Shown here piece by piece: positions 33,955 to 45,256 of a stretch of DNA of 64,000 nt. Under the pieces are notes generated by a model, which did no database searches, was not told the origin of the DNA, and saw only the letters and a list, made by a program, of their open reading frames with translations. The stretch comes from Takashimella koratensis (Eukaryota; Basidiomycota; Tremellomycetes; Trichosporonales; Tetragoniomycetaceae). The position numbers and the translations under genes were made by a program. Where the stretch lies: the NCBI GenBank assembly GCA_003116875.1, contig BCKT01000008.1:1014322-1078321 (forward strand), in the 5' to 3' direction. Within the stretch, counting starts at the first letter, position 1. Each line of letters opens with the position of its first letter.

Positions 33955-35087
33955 GTTAGCTATTGCAAAATGACGATTGGGAAGTCATCCATACCGGGTG
34001 CAAGGCAGAAACTCATGCTTATATATGTGGATCTGGACCCAAAACACTGGTGATTTCAAATCAGTAGGCGGACTTTTCGCATGGAGATCGCCACTTGACT
34101 GCGTGAATGGAACGTTCAACACAAAAAAATGACTTATCAAAGGCTGATCAGTGGGTGAGAGGCGGAGGGAGGGGAGAAAGGACTGCAGTCAGTCCTCTTG
34201 GCAGCCAAGCGCTTCAAATGGCGACTGATGCCATCCATTGTCGTTTGCTATTTCCGCGACCCCGCTCGGCGGAGGGGATGCAAACTGCACCCCGATTGAA
34301 GGGAACATCAAATATAAAAGACGCGCATGTGAAAGGACATACAAGAAGGCGTCTGGAAAAGTCCGGATGGTGCTGCGTGAAAGATAGAAAGGTAGGGAGT
34401 CGTATGTGTAAGACATCACTGCTAGGCGTACAAAGGCGATATCAAATTTCGACTCAGCTCGCCGGCGCCATACAAAGCAAGCGAAGTCAAAGGACACACT
34501 CTGCAGCTGATGAGAGAAAAAAAAAACAGCTATCTGGCTCTGTGGAAACATGGCGGTAGATTACGGTCTGGGCTTGAATGAAAGCTGGGTCGAGCTTGGG
34601 ATGCTTTCCGCAGCCCCGCGATACCCTTGCACTGTACAGCATACAGTACACGAGCTGAAAATCATGCTAGGCAGATCTCTAGAGAGGTATATCGTACACT
34701 GACAGCATCCCCCACTTTCATATCAACCCCTTCAAGCCCCACAAGACGGAAAAGGAAGGGGTAGGTACAGTATTATGATGAGTGCTCAAGGGGTCGACAT
34801 GATGAACAACATGACAGTGAAGTTGGTTGACCAAACAGCTTGCCGAGTTCCCGGCTTCTAGGCTCAAATTATCTCCCTTCACCAACCAAGCACACCGATT
34901 CCAAACTGAAAGTGGATTTTAAACAGCAAGTGTATGAAATAGAGGGTTCGCAGTAGTCCTCCACATGAGGGGAGGAGATGGTATTCCTCATCGGTAACGA
35001 GATGACGGAATCATTTGAAGCCCTGTCTGTGAGATCGTCTGCCTGAAATGCCGTGTCAGTGATCGAAAAATTTAACGACTCACCGTC
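33955..35087. other. 1.1 kb intergenic region between the Cys-rich paralogues
   Basis: AT-richer by eye than the flanking gene blocks. Overlapping open frames at 34107-34559 (+) and 34189-34551 (-) show no domain and contradict each other. A possible upstream exon of the Cys-rich gene may lie near 34007-34045. No repeat or RNA gene is seen. Confidence 0.4.
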
Positions 35088-35816
35088 TCATTCTTCTTCC
35101 AAAGAGACGAGGGCAACATCACTGTCACTGTCGGCTGAAAGGTGTTCCCTTCTTCCGAACAGGCCGCTCAGACAAGTCACCATGGTCTCCCAAGCCTGTG
35201 TGTGGCACCACCGATGAGCCTTGGTGAACTTCGGAGCCGCAGAAGACAGAGTCCCTCCACAGTGCAAATGCGTGTCGTCGTCATCGTCGCCATGGGAGGA
35301 GGACGGAGCTTGGTCGTTCTGTTCAATCTCCTGTGAGACTGTGGGGTAGCATGACTCGCAAAGAAACGTCGGAAATGGATCATAGCCTGGACGCACGGCA
35401 TTGAAAAAAAGAGTTGGGATCGACGCCGAGAGGGGCTGCGCAGGTCTTTTGACACAGCTGAGACATTTTCTCCACGACTGGACCCAGTCCGGGCGATACA
35501 ACGTCTCCTGTAGCCAAACAGTGCCATCGCGGAGACCACTTTGTACCCTGCGATAATCGTCCTGAGAAATATTGTCCCCCACCACAAACCTGGGCCAGCA
35601 GGGATGAGTTTCCCATGTGATTCCCAGCGCCGTTGCGCACTCGGTATGCAAGGACTGATCGTAGGTGCGGACATACTCGGAACCGAGAGGGATGACTTTG
35701 ACGGTGTCTGGGTCTGTATGGCCGCTCATCGGGCGGGAGCAGTTGGAACACACCTCAGCGAACCATTCATTTTTGTCCCACCGGATTGGGGTTTTGTTGT
35801 TGTAAAAGGCTCGCAT
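35088..35816 (-). CDS. Cys-rich orphan protein, putative zinc-binding
   Basis: A single frame of 242 aa starting MRAFYNNKTP. Cys pairs are VCSNCSRP (about residues 22-25), CLSC (about 121-124) and FLCESC (about 155-158), plus single Cys/His residues at HTECATALG and HLHC, a pattern compatible with zinc binding. The element LGSEYVRTYDQSLH and the element RPDWVQSWRKCLSC are shared with the paralogue at 33126-33954. The C-terminus is acidic (DDDDD, then DSDSDVALVSLEEE). No signal peptide or membrane segment is present. The function is unknown. The gene lies in a gene-poor, AT-richer island that ends at an assembly gap, and the paralogue on the same strand suggests a tandem duplication. Confidence 0.65.
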   Translation of the reverse strand: MRAFYNNKTPIRWDKNEWFAEVCSNCSRPMSGHTDPDTVKVIPLGSEYVRTYDQSLHTECATALGITWETHPCWPRFVVGDNISQDDYRRVQSGLRDGTVWLQETLYRPDWVQSWRKCLSCVKRPAQPLSASIPTLFFNAVRPGYDPFPTFLCESCYPTVSQEIEQNDQAPSSSHGDDDDDTHLHCGGTLSSAAPKFTKAHRWCHTQAWETMVTCLSGLFGRREHLSADSDSDVALVSLEEE

Positions 35817-37190
35817 TGGAAACGTCGAATGTGCAGAGTTGAAGCGGGAAAGTCAGGCTGGTATGTCGTCGAGCTCGTTTGGTCAGTTGTGTTTCGGTTT
35901 CGAGATGCAGAAGCGATAGCTCGGTGACTGGATGAAGTCTTGTGTTACGCAGTTAAGCAATGGTCGGCGATGATTGGAAAGCGGTTGGGGAGTTGGGACT
36001 TGGTGGGTGGAGAAAGAGTAAGAAAAAGCGTACTGTGCGGGGCGATTTATATCATTTGCAGCGAGAGGACATTGCAGTCTCCGTTTTGGGCAGCGGACAC
36101 TTATTCTTTCAGCTCCTGATCAGCGCTTGACACATGTTTCGTGCTTGTGGACTGTCGGGCTTGGAGCGAGCCGACGATCAATAATCAAGGGAGCAACCAC
36201 TACTAAGGATGTGTTCTAGCCCCCGAGGGTTCAATGTTGCTTTGGACGCTACGCCTCGTCTCTTCCAACCAGCTCGGGTGTTCTCGCATGCAACGGTTTG
36301 TAACCTTTCATCGTCCTTCCCAACAGCCAGGAGGCTCCTGAAAAATTCTCTCTGCGTGTTCGGGTGGCCTCGGAGGCGGGCTTGGAAATGATCAGCTGTA
36401 TGCCAGACGACTCCCGCTCGCTTCCTTTCCTTTGCAGGTGTTGTAAGCGGCATGCCAAATATATCCTTTTAGACAGCCAGGACGATCTAACGAGAGCTCT
36501 TTAGGTGTTATCCTTTCATTCCACTCGGTGACACTAAGTCAGAAGCTCGAGGTGATATCAAGACCCCTTAGGCTGTAAGATTGCACATGGAGAGAGCCTT
36601 GCCATGCCTATCGACTCTCCAGTCGTCCTCGTCTCGGTCACCCCTCACAGTGATCATTGAGCCAAGGTAGGTTGACCTGGTGCTGTTGATTGAGTGTTGA
36701 AGAAAAGAATGAACGTCGTCGCTTGAGAGTCGTCGAAAACATGGCGGCTAAAGGAAAGAAAACAACGAGATGTACCGTAGAGTTTGGCTTAATGCCAGCA
36801 TCCTACATGGACGTTGAACCATTAGTCTTTTCAATCCTTACGTTTGCGTGTCACGCATGTGAGAAACAGCCACTTTCAGTCGGATGCCTACCAAGCAAAG
36901 GATCGACCAACGACAACGCTTGTGATCTTTCCCCCCCCCCCNNNNNNNNNNNNNNNNNNNNNNNNNNNNNNNNNNNNNNNNNNNNNNNNNNNNNNNNNNN
37001 NNNNNNNNNNNNNNNNNNNNNNNNNNNNNNNNNNNNNNNNNCCCCCCCCCCCCCCCCCCCCGCGGCGGTCTGTAGCTGCAGCAAGGGCCCATGACGTGAG
37101 TGCACCGAATACAGTAAGAAGGTATACAACAAGCTCCAAAGCTATCAAGGCACATGAGTCGCCATCTCCCAATGCAAGAAGCTCCCCAGC
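35817..37190. other. Intergenic region containing an assembly gap
   Basis: This holds the promoter side of the Cys-rich gene, then AT-richer DNA with no convincing frame, then the poly-C-flanked gap at 36931-37061 and the 3' flank of the small coiled-coil gene. Any frame crossing the gap is an artefact. Confidence 0.5.
36931..37061. other. Assembly gap (100 N) inside a poly-C tract
   Basis: Eleven C residues (36931-36941), then 100 N (36942-37041), then twenty C residues (37042-37061). A gap of exactly 100 N is the usual placeholder for unknown length, so the true C run or inserted DNA is not known. Confidence 0.97.
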
Positions 37191-37969
37191 TCACCGCTTA
37201 CTCTCCATCTCCTCTAACCGTTGCACCAAATCATCCATCGGATCTGCGCCTGCCTGCGTCGGTTGAGGTTGAGCAGCGCTCGCTCGGGCCCCCACGCTCT
37301 GCGGAGCCATGGGGGCGAGCAATGATCCTGGTGCTGGTGATGCGGAGGTCGGGACGAGGAGGGATGCGGGGTTGTATCCAGGTGCGACGCGGTGTAGTGC
37401 TTCTCGCCTACGTCAGAGCCCTGTTAGCCTCACAAACACCATAGACGTCCGGGAAGGACAGGGGAGGCAAAGATGGGGAGAGGTGGTTGGTGTGAAGCCG
37501 AGCCCAGACTGACTCTTTTCGCTCTTCCTCGACTTCTCGACGGTGGAGGATCTCAGCGTTCCGTGCGCGACGCTCGATGATGGCGTTATGTGGGGCCGGT
37601 TGAAGACTTAAGACATGTTGTTCGAGTGTGAAGGGGTATACGAACTGGGGGAAGGAGTGGTCGGTGTTATCCCTGTCGTTAGAATATGAAGCCTTGGGCA
37701 TGAGAGCAGATAGCGGAGGGGAGTGGGTGGTAGGGAGAAAGGGGGTTCGGTAGTACACGCTTCGACTCACGTAGGCGGTGATATCGTCTGGTAAGGGGTG
37801 GATGTCGGAAGGTAGCTCGATTGGGGTAGGGAGCCAGAGCGAAGGAGACTTGATTAGCGGGACCGTCGCTGCGGCCGAGTACTGCTGCGGGATGGGGCCT
37901 GGGGCGGGGTCAGCTTAGGCCGGACTAACAGCAGATGAAGAGCTGACCGTATTGTGGTGCTGTCGCCAT
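37191..37969 (-). CDS. Small conserved fungal protein with coiled-coil centre
   Basis: Four exons (37969-37948, 37898-37771, 37644-37514, 37407-37191) encode 165 aa. The conserved core is IELPSDIHPLPDDITAY-FVYPFTLEQHVLSL, followed by a charged helix (IIERRARNAEILHRREVEE) and ALHRVAPGYNPASLLVPT. The C-terminal half is Ala/Pro/Gln-rich and ends in a second short helix (DDLVQRLEEMESKR). I recall this arrangement in uncharacterised fungal proteins but cannot name a complex. Exon 1 is only 22 nt. The gene is divergent from the eIF2B beta gene, with 200 bp between starts, suggesting a shared promoter region. Confidence 0.72.
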
Positions 37970-38169
37970 GGAGGGTGGGATGAGCGTGTATGGGTGGATG
38001 GATGAGCGATAGGACAAGGGAGAGTGAGATTGGGATGACGCCGGGTGGTGAGTGTGGAACCGTGCCTGGATTTGGTTGGCTGCTGGCTCATTGTTCATTG
38101 ACTCGTCGTCTTTTTTTCTTTTCTTCGTTTTCATCATCTCCTCTTACTCTCAACTCATCCACAACAGCG
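37970..38169. promoter_or_regulatory. 200-bp divergent promoter (small coiled-coil gene / eIF2B beta)
   Basis: Only 200 bp separate the two start codons, so the promoters are either overlapping or shared. A T-rich tract (38110-38140) lies directly upstream of the eIF2B beta start. Confidence 0.5.
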
Positions 38170-40015
38170 ATGACAACAGATCTCCTCTTCGTACGCCCCC
38201 TCGCGCCCTGCTCCTCTCTCCGTGCGTAATTGACCAATGCTTGCAGAAACCCAACGACCCGCTGGGCCGGCTCGTTGATGCCCTCGTTTCGCGTCTGCGA
38301 CGGAGGTAGGTATTGTCTGCCTTCAAACTCTGTTCCCTGGTCCACCTGTCATCACTATGGCTAACGCTCGTGTACCTCTAGGCAGATCATCGGGTCACGC
38401 AATGTCGCGTTGGCCACGGCCAACTTGGTGCACAGTATCGTCCGTTCTGTCAAGTACTCGACGATCGAGGAGCTGCTTCTCATTATTCGCGCCGTAGGCA
38501 AGCAGCTCGTCGAGGCAAACCCTAAAGGTATACAACCAACTGCTGGTCACTCTACGTTACGAATAACCTTTGCTGACGTCGCTTGACAGAGCTCGCCGCG
38601 GGTAACATTGTTCGACGCATCCTTCGCCTGATTCGGGAAGAATACCGTGCTGCTGCTGCTGCCCACCTTTCCGCTCCCCCTTCCACTCCCGGAACCCCCT
38701 ACCTCGGGCCTTCCACACCTGGTCTCTCCGCCCCTGCCTCTCACTACCTCAGCAACGACCTCTCCTTCTCCACTTCCATCCCCGGATCCATCGCTGGCTC
38801 TGCGGGCGCGTACCCCGTCTCGACCCTCAGCCCGGCCGTTCTCGCGCGTCAAACGAGTTTAAGCAATTTTGTCGCGATGCGGCATTCGCGCGCCCAGCTG
38901 GAACGATCCGGTTCGATCCTGGACCTCTCGGCGTCGACCTCGTCCTTGTTCACTTCCCCGATCCGAGACGGAGGGAGGGACGGGTCGCCTGGTCCCGCGA
39001 TGCCAGCGGGACCTGGGTCGGCAATGGACGAGGCAGCAAGGTTTGAATGGGAGGTTAGGGAGAGGGAAGATTTCAACCGACAGAGTGGGAAACTCAAACC
39101 GGTCCTTATTCAGGCTATTGAAGAGGTCATTGGCGAGCTCGAGACGACACACGAGGACGTAGCCAAGGGCGCTAGAGAGCACATCCATTCGTCGTGAGTA
39201 AGAGAGCGGACAGGTCGGGGATTGGATAGGGTCAACGGAAGCAGGTTTAAAAGTTCAAGCTGAATCTCATCCGTCCACAGCGAGGTTATTTTGACAATGG
39301 GCCACTCCAAGACTGTCGAGAGTTTCCTCAAGCAGGCCTTCCGGGATCGCAAGTTTACTGTCATTGTCGCCGAGTCTGCGCCATCGTAAGTCTCTCGTCA
39401 CTTCCAACCACACCACAGCCCCTCCTCGCTCGTGCAAATGTTTCAAAGCTGACACCACCACCAGCTTCTTGGGGCACACCATGGCGACCGCCCTTTCCTC
39501 CGCCGGCATCCCCACCCTCCTCGTCCCTGATTCCTCCCTTCACGCGCTCATGCCTCGAATCACCAAAGTCCTCCTCGGCGCTCACTCTATCCTCGCCAAC
39601 GGTGGTCTCTTTGCACTCTCTGGCTCTCTCGCATGCGCGCTGGCCGCTAAATCTCACTCCAAGCCCGTAGTCGTGACTACCGGTCAATTCAAATTCGCAC
39701 CCACCTGGAGTCTGTACCACGACTTTGGAGCAGTCGATTTCCAAGGACCAGGGTCGGCGATTGGGCATGATAAGATACAGATTGGAGGGGAAGGGGAGGC
39801 AGCGGAATCGATAGAAGTGGAGGATCCGTACTTTGATTATATCAGACCAGAGTTGGTCAATCTCTTCGTCACGAATGAGTAAGTGGGATCGAGAAATGGT
39901 TTGGGTGGGCAAAGGTGCGGAGCGCTGATATGTGCTTTGCAGAGGCGATCACCCACCATCTTATGTCTACCGAATCATCAAAGAGGCATACGACGACGAG
40001 GACGTCGAGCTGTAG
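38170..40015 (+). CDS. GCD7: Translation initiation factor eIF2B subunit beta
   Basis: Seven exons (38170-38190, 38247-38305, 38382-38527, 38590-39193, 39281-39385, 39465-39878, 39943-40015) encode 473 aa. eIF2B is the guanine-nucleotide exchange factor for eIF2; beta belongs to the regulatory subcomplex that senses eIF2 alpha phosphorylation. The N-terminal helical domain includes [18 protein letters not shown] and [15 protein letters not shown] Ser/Pro-rich insert of about 100 residues follows. The Rossmann-like half has [53 protein letters not shown] and [17 protein letters not shown]. The tail is [22 protein letters not shown], typical of this subunit class. Exon 1 is 21 nt. It converges with the GUF1 fusion gene, 210 bp between stops. 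Confidence 0.94.
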
Positions 40016-40225
40016 ATCCAGCACCAGTGCTCTCCTACCATCTACTGCCCAATCGTGGTGATATCCGTATCATGAATGCATCGTCATACAGGGTATCTCT
40101 TGCGTGCTAGGTATCGATGCTTGGGTGATCACAAAGGCCACACCAGATTCTTCTTGCTTCCTACTTCCTTGCGTCCCGCTTGCCGTATCTGCCCACCCAT
40201 CTTTCACTTCACCGACACTCTCTTC

Positions 40226-43200
40226 TCATTCACGCTTGACAATCTCCGCAAAGATTGTCTGTCTAATTCTCTCCAAACGTCCGTCCACCGCCCACCCTTC
40301 CCACCCTTCCCCCTCTCCCCTCCTTTCTTCACTTCCACCCGCAGTCCCAAACTTGGTCTCCAGCGCATCCCACACTTCCCTCAACACCGCCGCGTCTCCA
40401 TTCGTCGCTCGTGCAAAGGCCAATAAGATATTATACACGACTTTCCGACTCGGCGCTCTCCTTGCGTTGCGCGTATTCAACCCCCTTTCCTTACCCTCGT
40501 TTGTCGAAGACGAGGATGTAGGTGCCGTGGTCGTGGCTGGAGCTAGGCTGAGAAAGGACGAGAGGACATCGGCGAGCGCGTCGGACGTCCAGGGGTTGTT
40601 TGTTGACAAATTCGATGTGAATGCACCTTGATCTCGATCCCAAATTTCAGTGAGGCTTCTCAACCCCAACGTTCGACCTCTTCCCACACTACCCTCACCC
40701 TCTCCTTCTACACCCTCGCCCCCGAGACCGGCACCCATCTCGTCCGTGAAATTGCGATACATCGGAAACGCAGTCGTCGCCTCTCCCGCGACTCCCAGCC
40801 GAACAGGGGTGAACCGAGCGAACCCGCGAAATAGGGATCCGTACTGCTCCACACCGGGTGCGAACCCATCTTGAGCCATATGACCGAGCACAGCGAGCGC
40901 GCCTAGCAGGTCGCCGCGGTACGCGAGGACGTCGATCACTACGCTATACGTGTTGCGGCTAGCATCGATCCCCGCGAGGTTGGGTAGAGGTGCGGGGGAG
41001 GGCAAGACCAATGGAGCATGTGGACGTAGTTTGGCGTAGATCGAGCCGACCCAGTCCCATGCGCCGCGTCGAGCCAGCGCCAGCATCGCGTAGTTGAGAA
41101 GAATAACAGGGTCGTTGAGGGTCGGCTGCGTGAGGGTTCCTAATCTTGTCGTATCGAGGTTTCCAATAACCGATTTGATTCCATCCAAATCTCGAGTTTG
41201 ATCCAGCAACATCAATCGAGCGAGGAGCGCCGGTGAATCTGGTTTGAAACCATTGATCCTCAACCGATCCCACCATTTTTCGAAACGTGTCGGATTTCTT
41301 GCTAAAGCGCACGTGTAAAGCATGTTGTTGATAGCCGCGCGAAGTCGACCCCTTCTCATTGTATCGTGATGTCCTATCTGCCAGACTGTTGACGATGCGA
41401 TACTGTCTGCGGCATTTAGGTCAACGGGCGTGACCAATCGACGATGTCGAAGCGATACGACTCGTATGAAGGACAAGGACTTGAGTGCGCTCTCGCCTTC
41501 TTTGTTGAGATCTTGGAGGACATTGACAATCGTGTTCAGCCGCTCGGCCGCACGAGTTTTGTGCACCCCGACCAGTCGATCAAGCTTGTTCATCGCTCGG
41601 GCAGTAACGAGTAATTCAGTTGGAGTGAACTGCTGCGTCGGCGAGGCAAGATAGAGTCGGGTGAACGTTTCGTAAATCGCCTCTGCCGAAGTCTTGTTGG
41701 AAGAAGTGATTTGTCGATGCAGCGTGGAGAGGATCTTTGATCGTGCAAGTGGGGCGACATGAGAAGAGCCCAGTGAAACGGGCGTGGCCGATTTTATAGT
41801 CTCTCCCGACGTCTGCGCCGGAACCGACGGCAAGTGGCTGATAATGATGCCCGGGTCCAATGACGATCCTGCCCGCACCGGCGCTGTGGACAACGATCGA
41901 AGAAAGCTGCCTAAACTTGGCCCACCCAGATGCGCGCGTCGATCAATTGCCGAGGTAGAGAACGACCTCGGTCTAGAAGAGAGGACCTCGAAGAAGGCCG
42001 ACTGTGGAATATCAATGTTCCCCGCTAATCGCTTCAGGCGCCTTTTGCCCTCTTTCTGCTTGTTGAGGTGTTTCAACTTGCGCTCGTAGTGTCCTGAGGT
42101 GGTCAGCTGACTCCCACACCATGATCTGAACGCAGCTGAGCTCACCTCCGTAAAGACCTGCGGTTACGTCTTTGCGAACAGCCGATAATGTCTCTCGAGC
42201 GACAACTTTGTGTCCGACAGCAGCCTGAATAGCCAGCTCAAACAGCTGACGCGGCAAGACGTCCTCTACGCAATGTTAGCAAAATTTTCAATTATCCCTC
42301 AAACACATCAAGAGTGACTTACTTAGTTTCTTCGCCCAGGAACGACCGACATTGGCAGCTACCGATTTATGAACGATCATCGCGAGGGCGTCTACCGGTT
42401 TCCCATTCAACATCATATTGAGCTAAACTCATCAGCACAAGTCCCCTGTCTTCCCCGTAACAAGACCTACCCTGACGAGATCGGAAGCCTCGTATCCGGC
42501 TTCTTCATAGTCAAAAGACGCGAATCCAGAGCTCGCACTTTTCAACTCGGAGAAGAAATCTGTGACGATTTCTATCACGTCAGCATCAAGTCCACCTCGA
42601 TTTTGACTCACCGGATAATGGTAACGAGTATCGCAGGATAGCACGATCCGTTCCTTCGAGGAATCTGTACTCTTGCTGCACTCCTCGGTATCGCGCACAC
42701 AAGTCCATCATCTCGCCGAGGTAATCTTACATCAGTCGTCGTCTCTCACAAGCTGGCTCACCAGTTGGAACAAAGATCGTCGCGTTGACTATCGACAGTG
42801 TCAGTTCTCGTCTCATATCAATGCTTGGTCAAAATGTACCCATGGGCTCTTCCACTCGTATAACTCTTGATTTGGTATCGGTCACATCTGGGAACTCGGC
42901 AGGGTTCGAGATGAAGACTTCTTTATCACCATGATAGATGACTGATGGGTTAGCTCAACCTTTGAACACCGTGAGCTACCTTTGTAAGGCACAGTTGGTG
43001 CGGTGACGATCACGTTGGAGGAATATTCATCTTCCAGTCGTTGACGGAACACGTCCATGTGGAGAGTCCCGAGGAATCCTAGCCGATATCCTTGTCCCAG
43101 GGCCGCAGACGTTTCGCGTTCGACTGACACTGCAAATCATTAGTCACCAGTTACGACAATAAAGGTTGTTCAACTGACCACTTCGATCATTGAGAGTCAA

Positions 43201-44787
43201 CTGTAGTTGTTAGTTCCTACATGCCCTTGCTGGACTCACTCTCTCGATCGACTCTTCCAGTTGTGGAAAGTCTGCGCTCTCCATAGGGAAGACGCCGGCA
43301 AAGACCTGTCCGGGTCAGACTTCGTCCTCTGCGCATTTACCCACCATTGCCTTCATTGGCTTGGACCCCGGCAGGGGCTCAACCATTTTGTCCGCCAAGC
43401 ACACCGTGTCTCCGATGAAGGCTGCACATATCAGCATGGGTCGCTTGACTTACGAGCGTCAATCAATACCCACCTTCGTCGGAGTTTTTCATGTTGCAGA
43501 CGAGATAACCGACTTGGCCGGCTCGCAGCTCATCCACGGGCACTTCCTCGGGGTTGTAGATACCTACGTCGAGGACGTCGTATTTCCTACCAGCTTGAAG
43601 GAACTTGACTTTGTCCCCTTTCTTTAGCGATCCCGAGAACAGCCGCACGAGAGAGACAACACCTCGGAAACGGTCATAACTGAAATTTCGTCAGTTCATT
43701 GTCCGGGGGCATGGAGATCGAGACTGACAAGGTGTCGAAAACAAGAGCTCGCAACCTGGTATCGCTCTCATCATGCGTAGGTGGTGGTAACGACTCGATG
43801 ATGTTAGACAAGACCTTGTCGACGCCCATTCCGCTCTTGGCGCTGATAGGCATATGAGTCGACTGAGGCAGACCTAGTGACGACTCAATCTGCTCTGATG
43901 TCGCTGCTGGTGACGCATGTGGAAGGTCGACTTTGTTGATGACCGGTAACAAGGTAAGGTCTGCGTCGACTGCGTGGTGGAATACCGAGAGCGTCTGGGC
44001 TTGGATCCCCTCTGTCCGACTCGTCAGCTTTATATCGCCAAATTATAAGCAGATCTTAGCTCACGAGTACAATCCACGAGGAGTAAACCCCCTTCACACG
44101 CTCCAAGACTGCGAGACACTTCGTAGCTGAAATCAACATGACCAGGGGTATCGATCAAGTTGATGAGGTATTTATGACCGTCCGTATGAGTGTGAATGAT
44201 GGAGACTGTTTGGGCCTTGACGGTGATACCGCGCTCTCTCTCGACTTTGAGCTTGTCGAGGAATTGTGGAGACGATGAAGGGGGGAGGGTATTCGTCATC
44301 TGACAGGAGCGTTAATTGACCTCATTTCGCAAAATCGATCAACAGCTAGCTCACTTGTAATAATCTATCTGCGAGTGTCGACTTTCCATGATCGATATGT
44401 GCAATGATGGATAGGTTTCTGCCAGAGTTAGATACATGTTCGCTCTCATTGTCACGCCTTGTCCCCGAACACAACATGAGCTCACCGTATCCGTTCAGGT
44501 GGAAACTGCTCCATGTTGATCTTTCGCCTCTTCCCATCGCTCCCAACATCAGCCAACACCGTTCTCGAAATTGAGAAGGCCCTTCTCGTCTGGATTGAAC
44601 ATGCAGGTATTTGTTGAACATGTTCAAGTTGCCGTTGGTGTGTCGAGTTTGAGACTGAGCGCGAGGAGGGAGCGTGTAAAGTGGACGAGGAAGCGCGATG
44701 AACTGTGGAGCGAGGGGCCAAGAGGATGCTTTGACACACTCTGCACGATGGCCCCGGAATAGGGAGACCTAGCTTGAGCGGTCTCAT
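40226..44787 (-). CDS. GUF1: GUF1 (mitochondrial elongation factor 4/LepA) fused to a PPR-like protein
   Basis: Sixteen exons encode about 1278 aa: 44787-44486, 44418-44355, 44299-44065, 44011-43729, 43679-43474, 43421-43345, 43305-43240, 43200-43179, 43129-42980, 42941-42840, 42788-42762, 42725-42612, 42571-42471, 42422-42323, 42265-42146, 42093-40226. Residues 1-696 are LepA: presequence, [54 protein letters not shown], and the family's C-terminal end [27 protein letters not shown]. LepA back-translocates ribosomes; here inside mitochondria. No stop follows. The frame continues through an Arg/Ser-rich presequence-like segment ([25 protein letters not shown]) into about 580 residues with PPR-like helical pairs ([40 protein letters not shown]). 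Exons 8 and 11 are 22 and 27 nt. Confidence 0.88.
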
Positions 44788-45256
44788 GTGCGGTGAGGTG
44801 GTTGGGGTTGGGTATGTGGGTTGTCGGACACAGGAGGAACGAAGGGAGCAAGCCGCAAAAAAAAACAGCGAAGATCAGAAACCAGGCGACGGACATTGGG
44901 TGATCTCCGCTGATTTTGCCACGTGGGATACACGTGGGCTGTCCTTTGACTCTTCGTATATCTCTTTGGGTCCCGTGCCTGGATCCACGACGCAATCTTT
45001 GATCACGCCATCCTCCCTGCTCCGGTTTACTGCTGGCTATTCCGAATCCTCCCTCCAGCCTCGACGTCGACATTGACCTTGGTCCCGATGGTCACCCTGC
45101 CTCCTGTCTCCTGCCTCCCTGCCTCCCTGTAGCTAGCCGCCGATTGACAAAGCACAGCCCACTGTACCCTCCCGCATTCATCGGAAATCTTTCTTTCTTT
45201 GTTTCTCTTTCTCTCTTCTTCTCATTCTTCGCTTCTCTGTCTCGCTACTACCCACC
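44788..45256. promoter_or_regulatory. Divergent promoter of GUF1 and cysteine synthase genes
   Basis: The 469 bp between starts hold both promoters. It contains an A-run near 44860 and two CACGTG-type E-boxes in close succession near 44920-44936 (CCACGTGGGATACACGTGGG). In fungi CACGTG is the Cbf1/Met4-type site linked to sulfur amino acid genes, which fits the adjacent cysteine synthase; this link is inference. Confidence 0.5.

Noticed and set aside
33592..34053. A 153-codon frame on the + strand.
   Set aside because: It is exactly antisense to the Cys-rich gene, whose motifs are shared with its neighbour.
34107..34559. Overlapping open frames on both strands between the Cys-rich paralogues.
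   Set aside because: No domain, no start or splice support and no similarity to the paralogues; they look like chance frames.
36690..37266. Open frames reading through the N block.
   Set aside because: They exist only because N is tolerated in translation; the flanks are poly-C and carry no domain.
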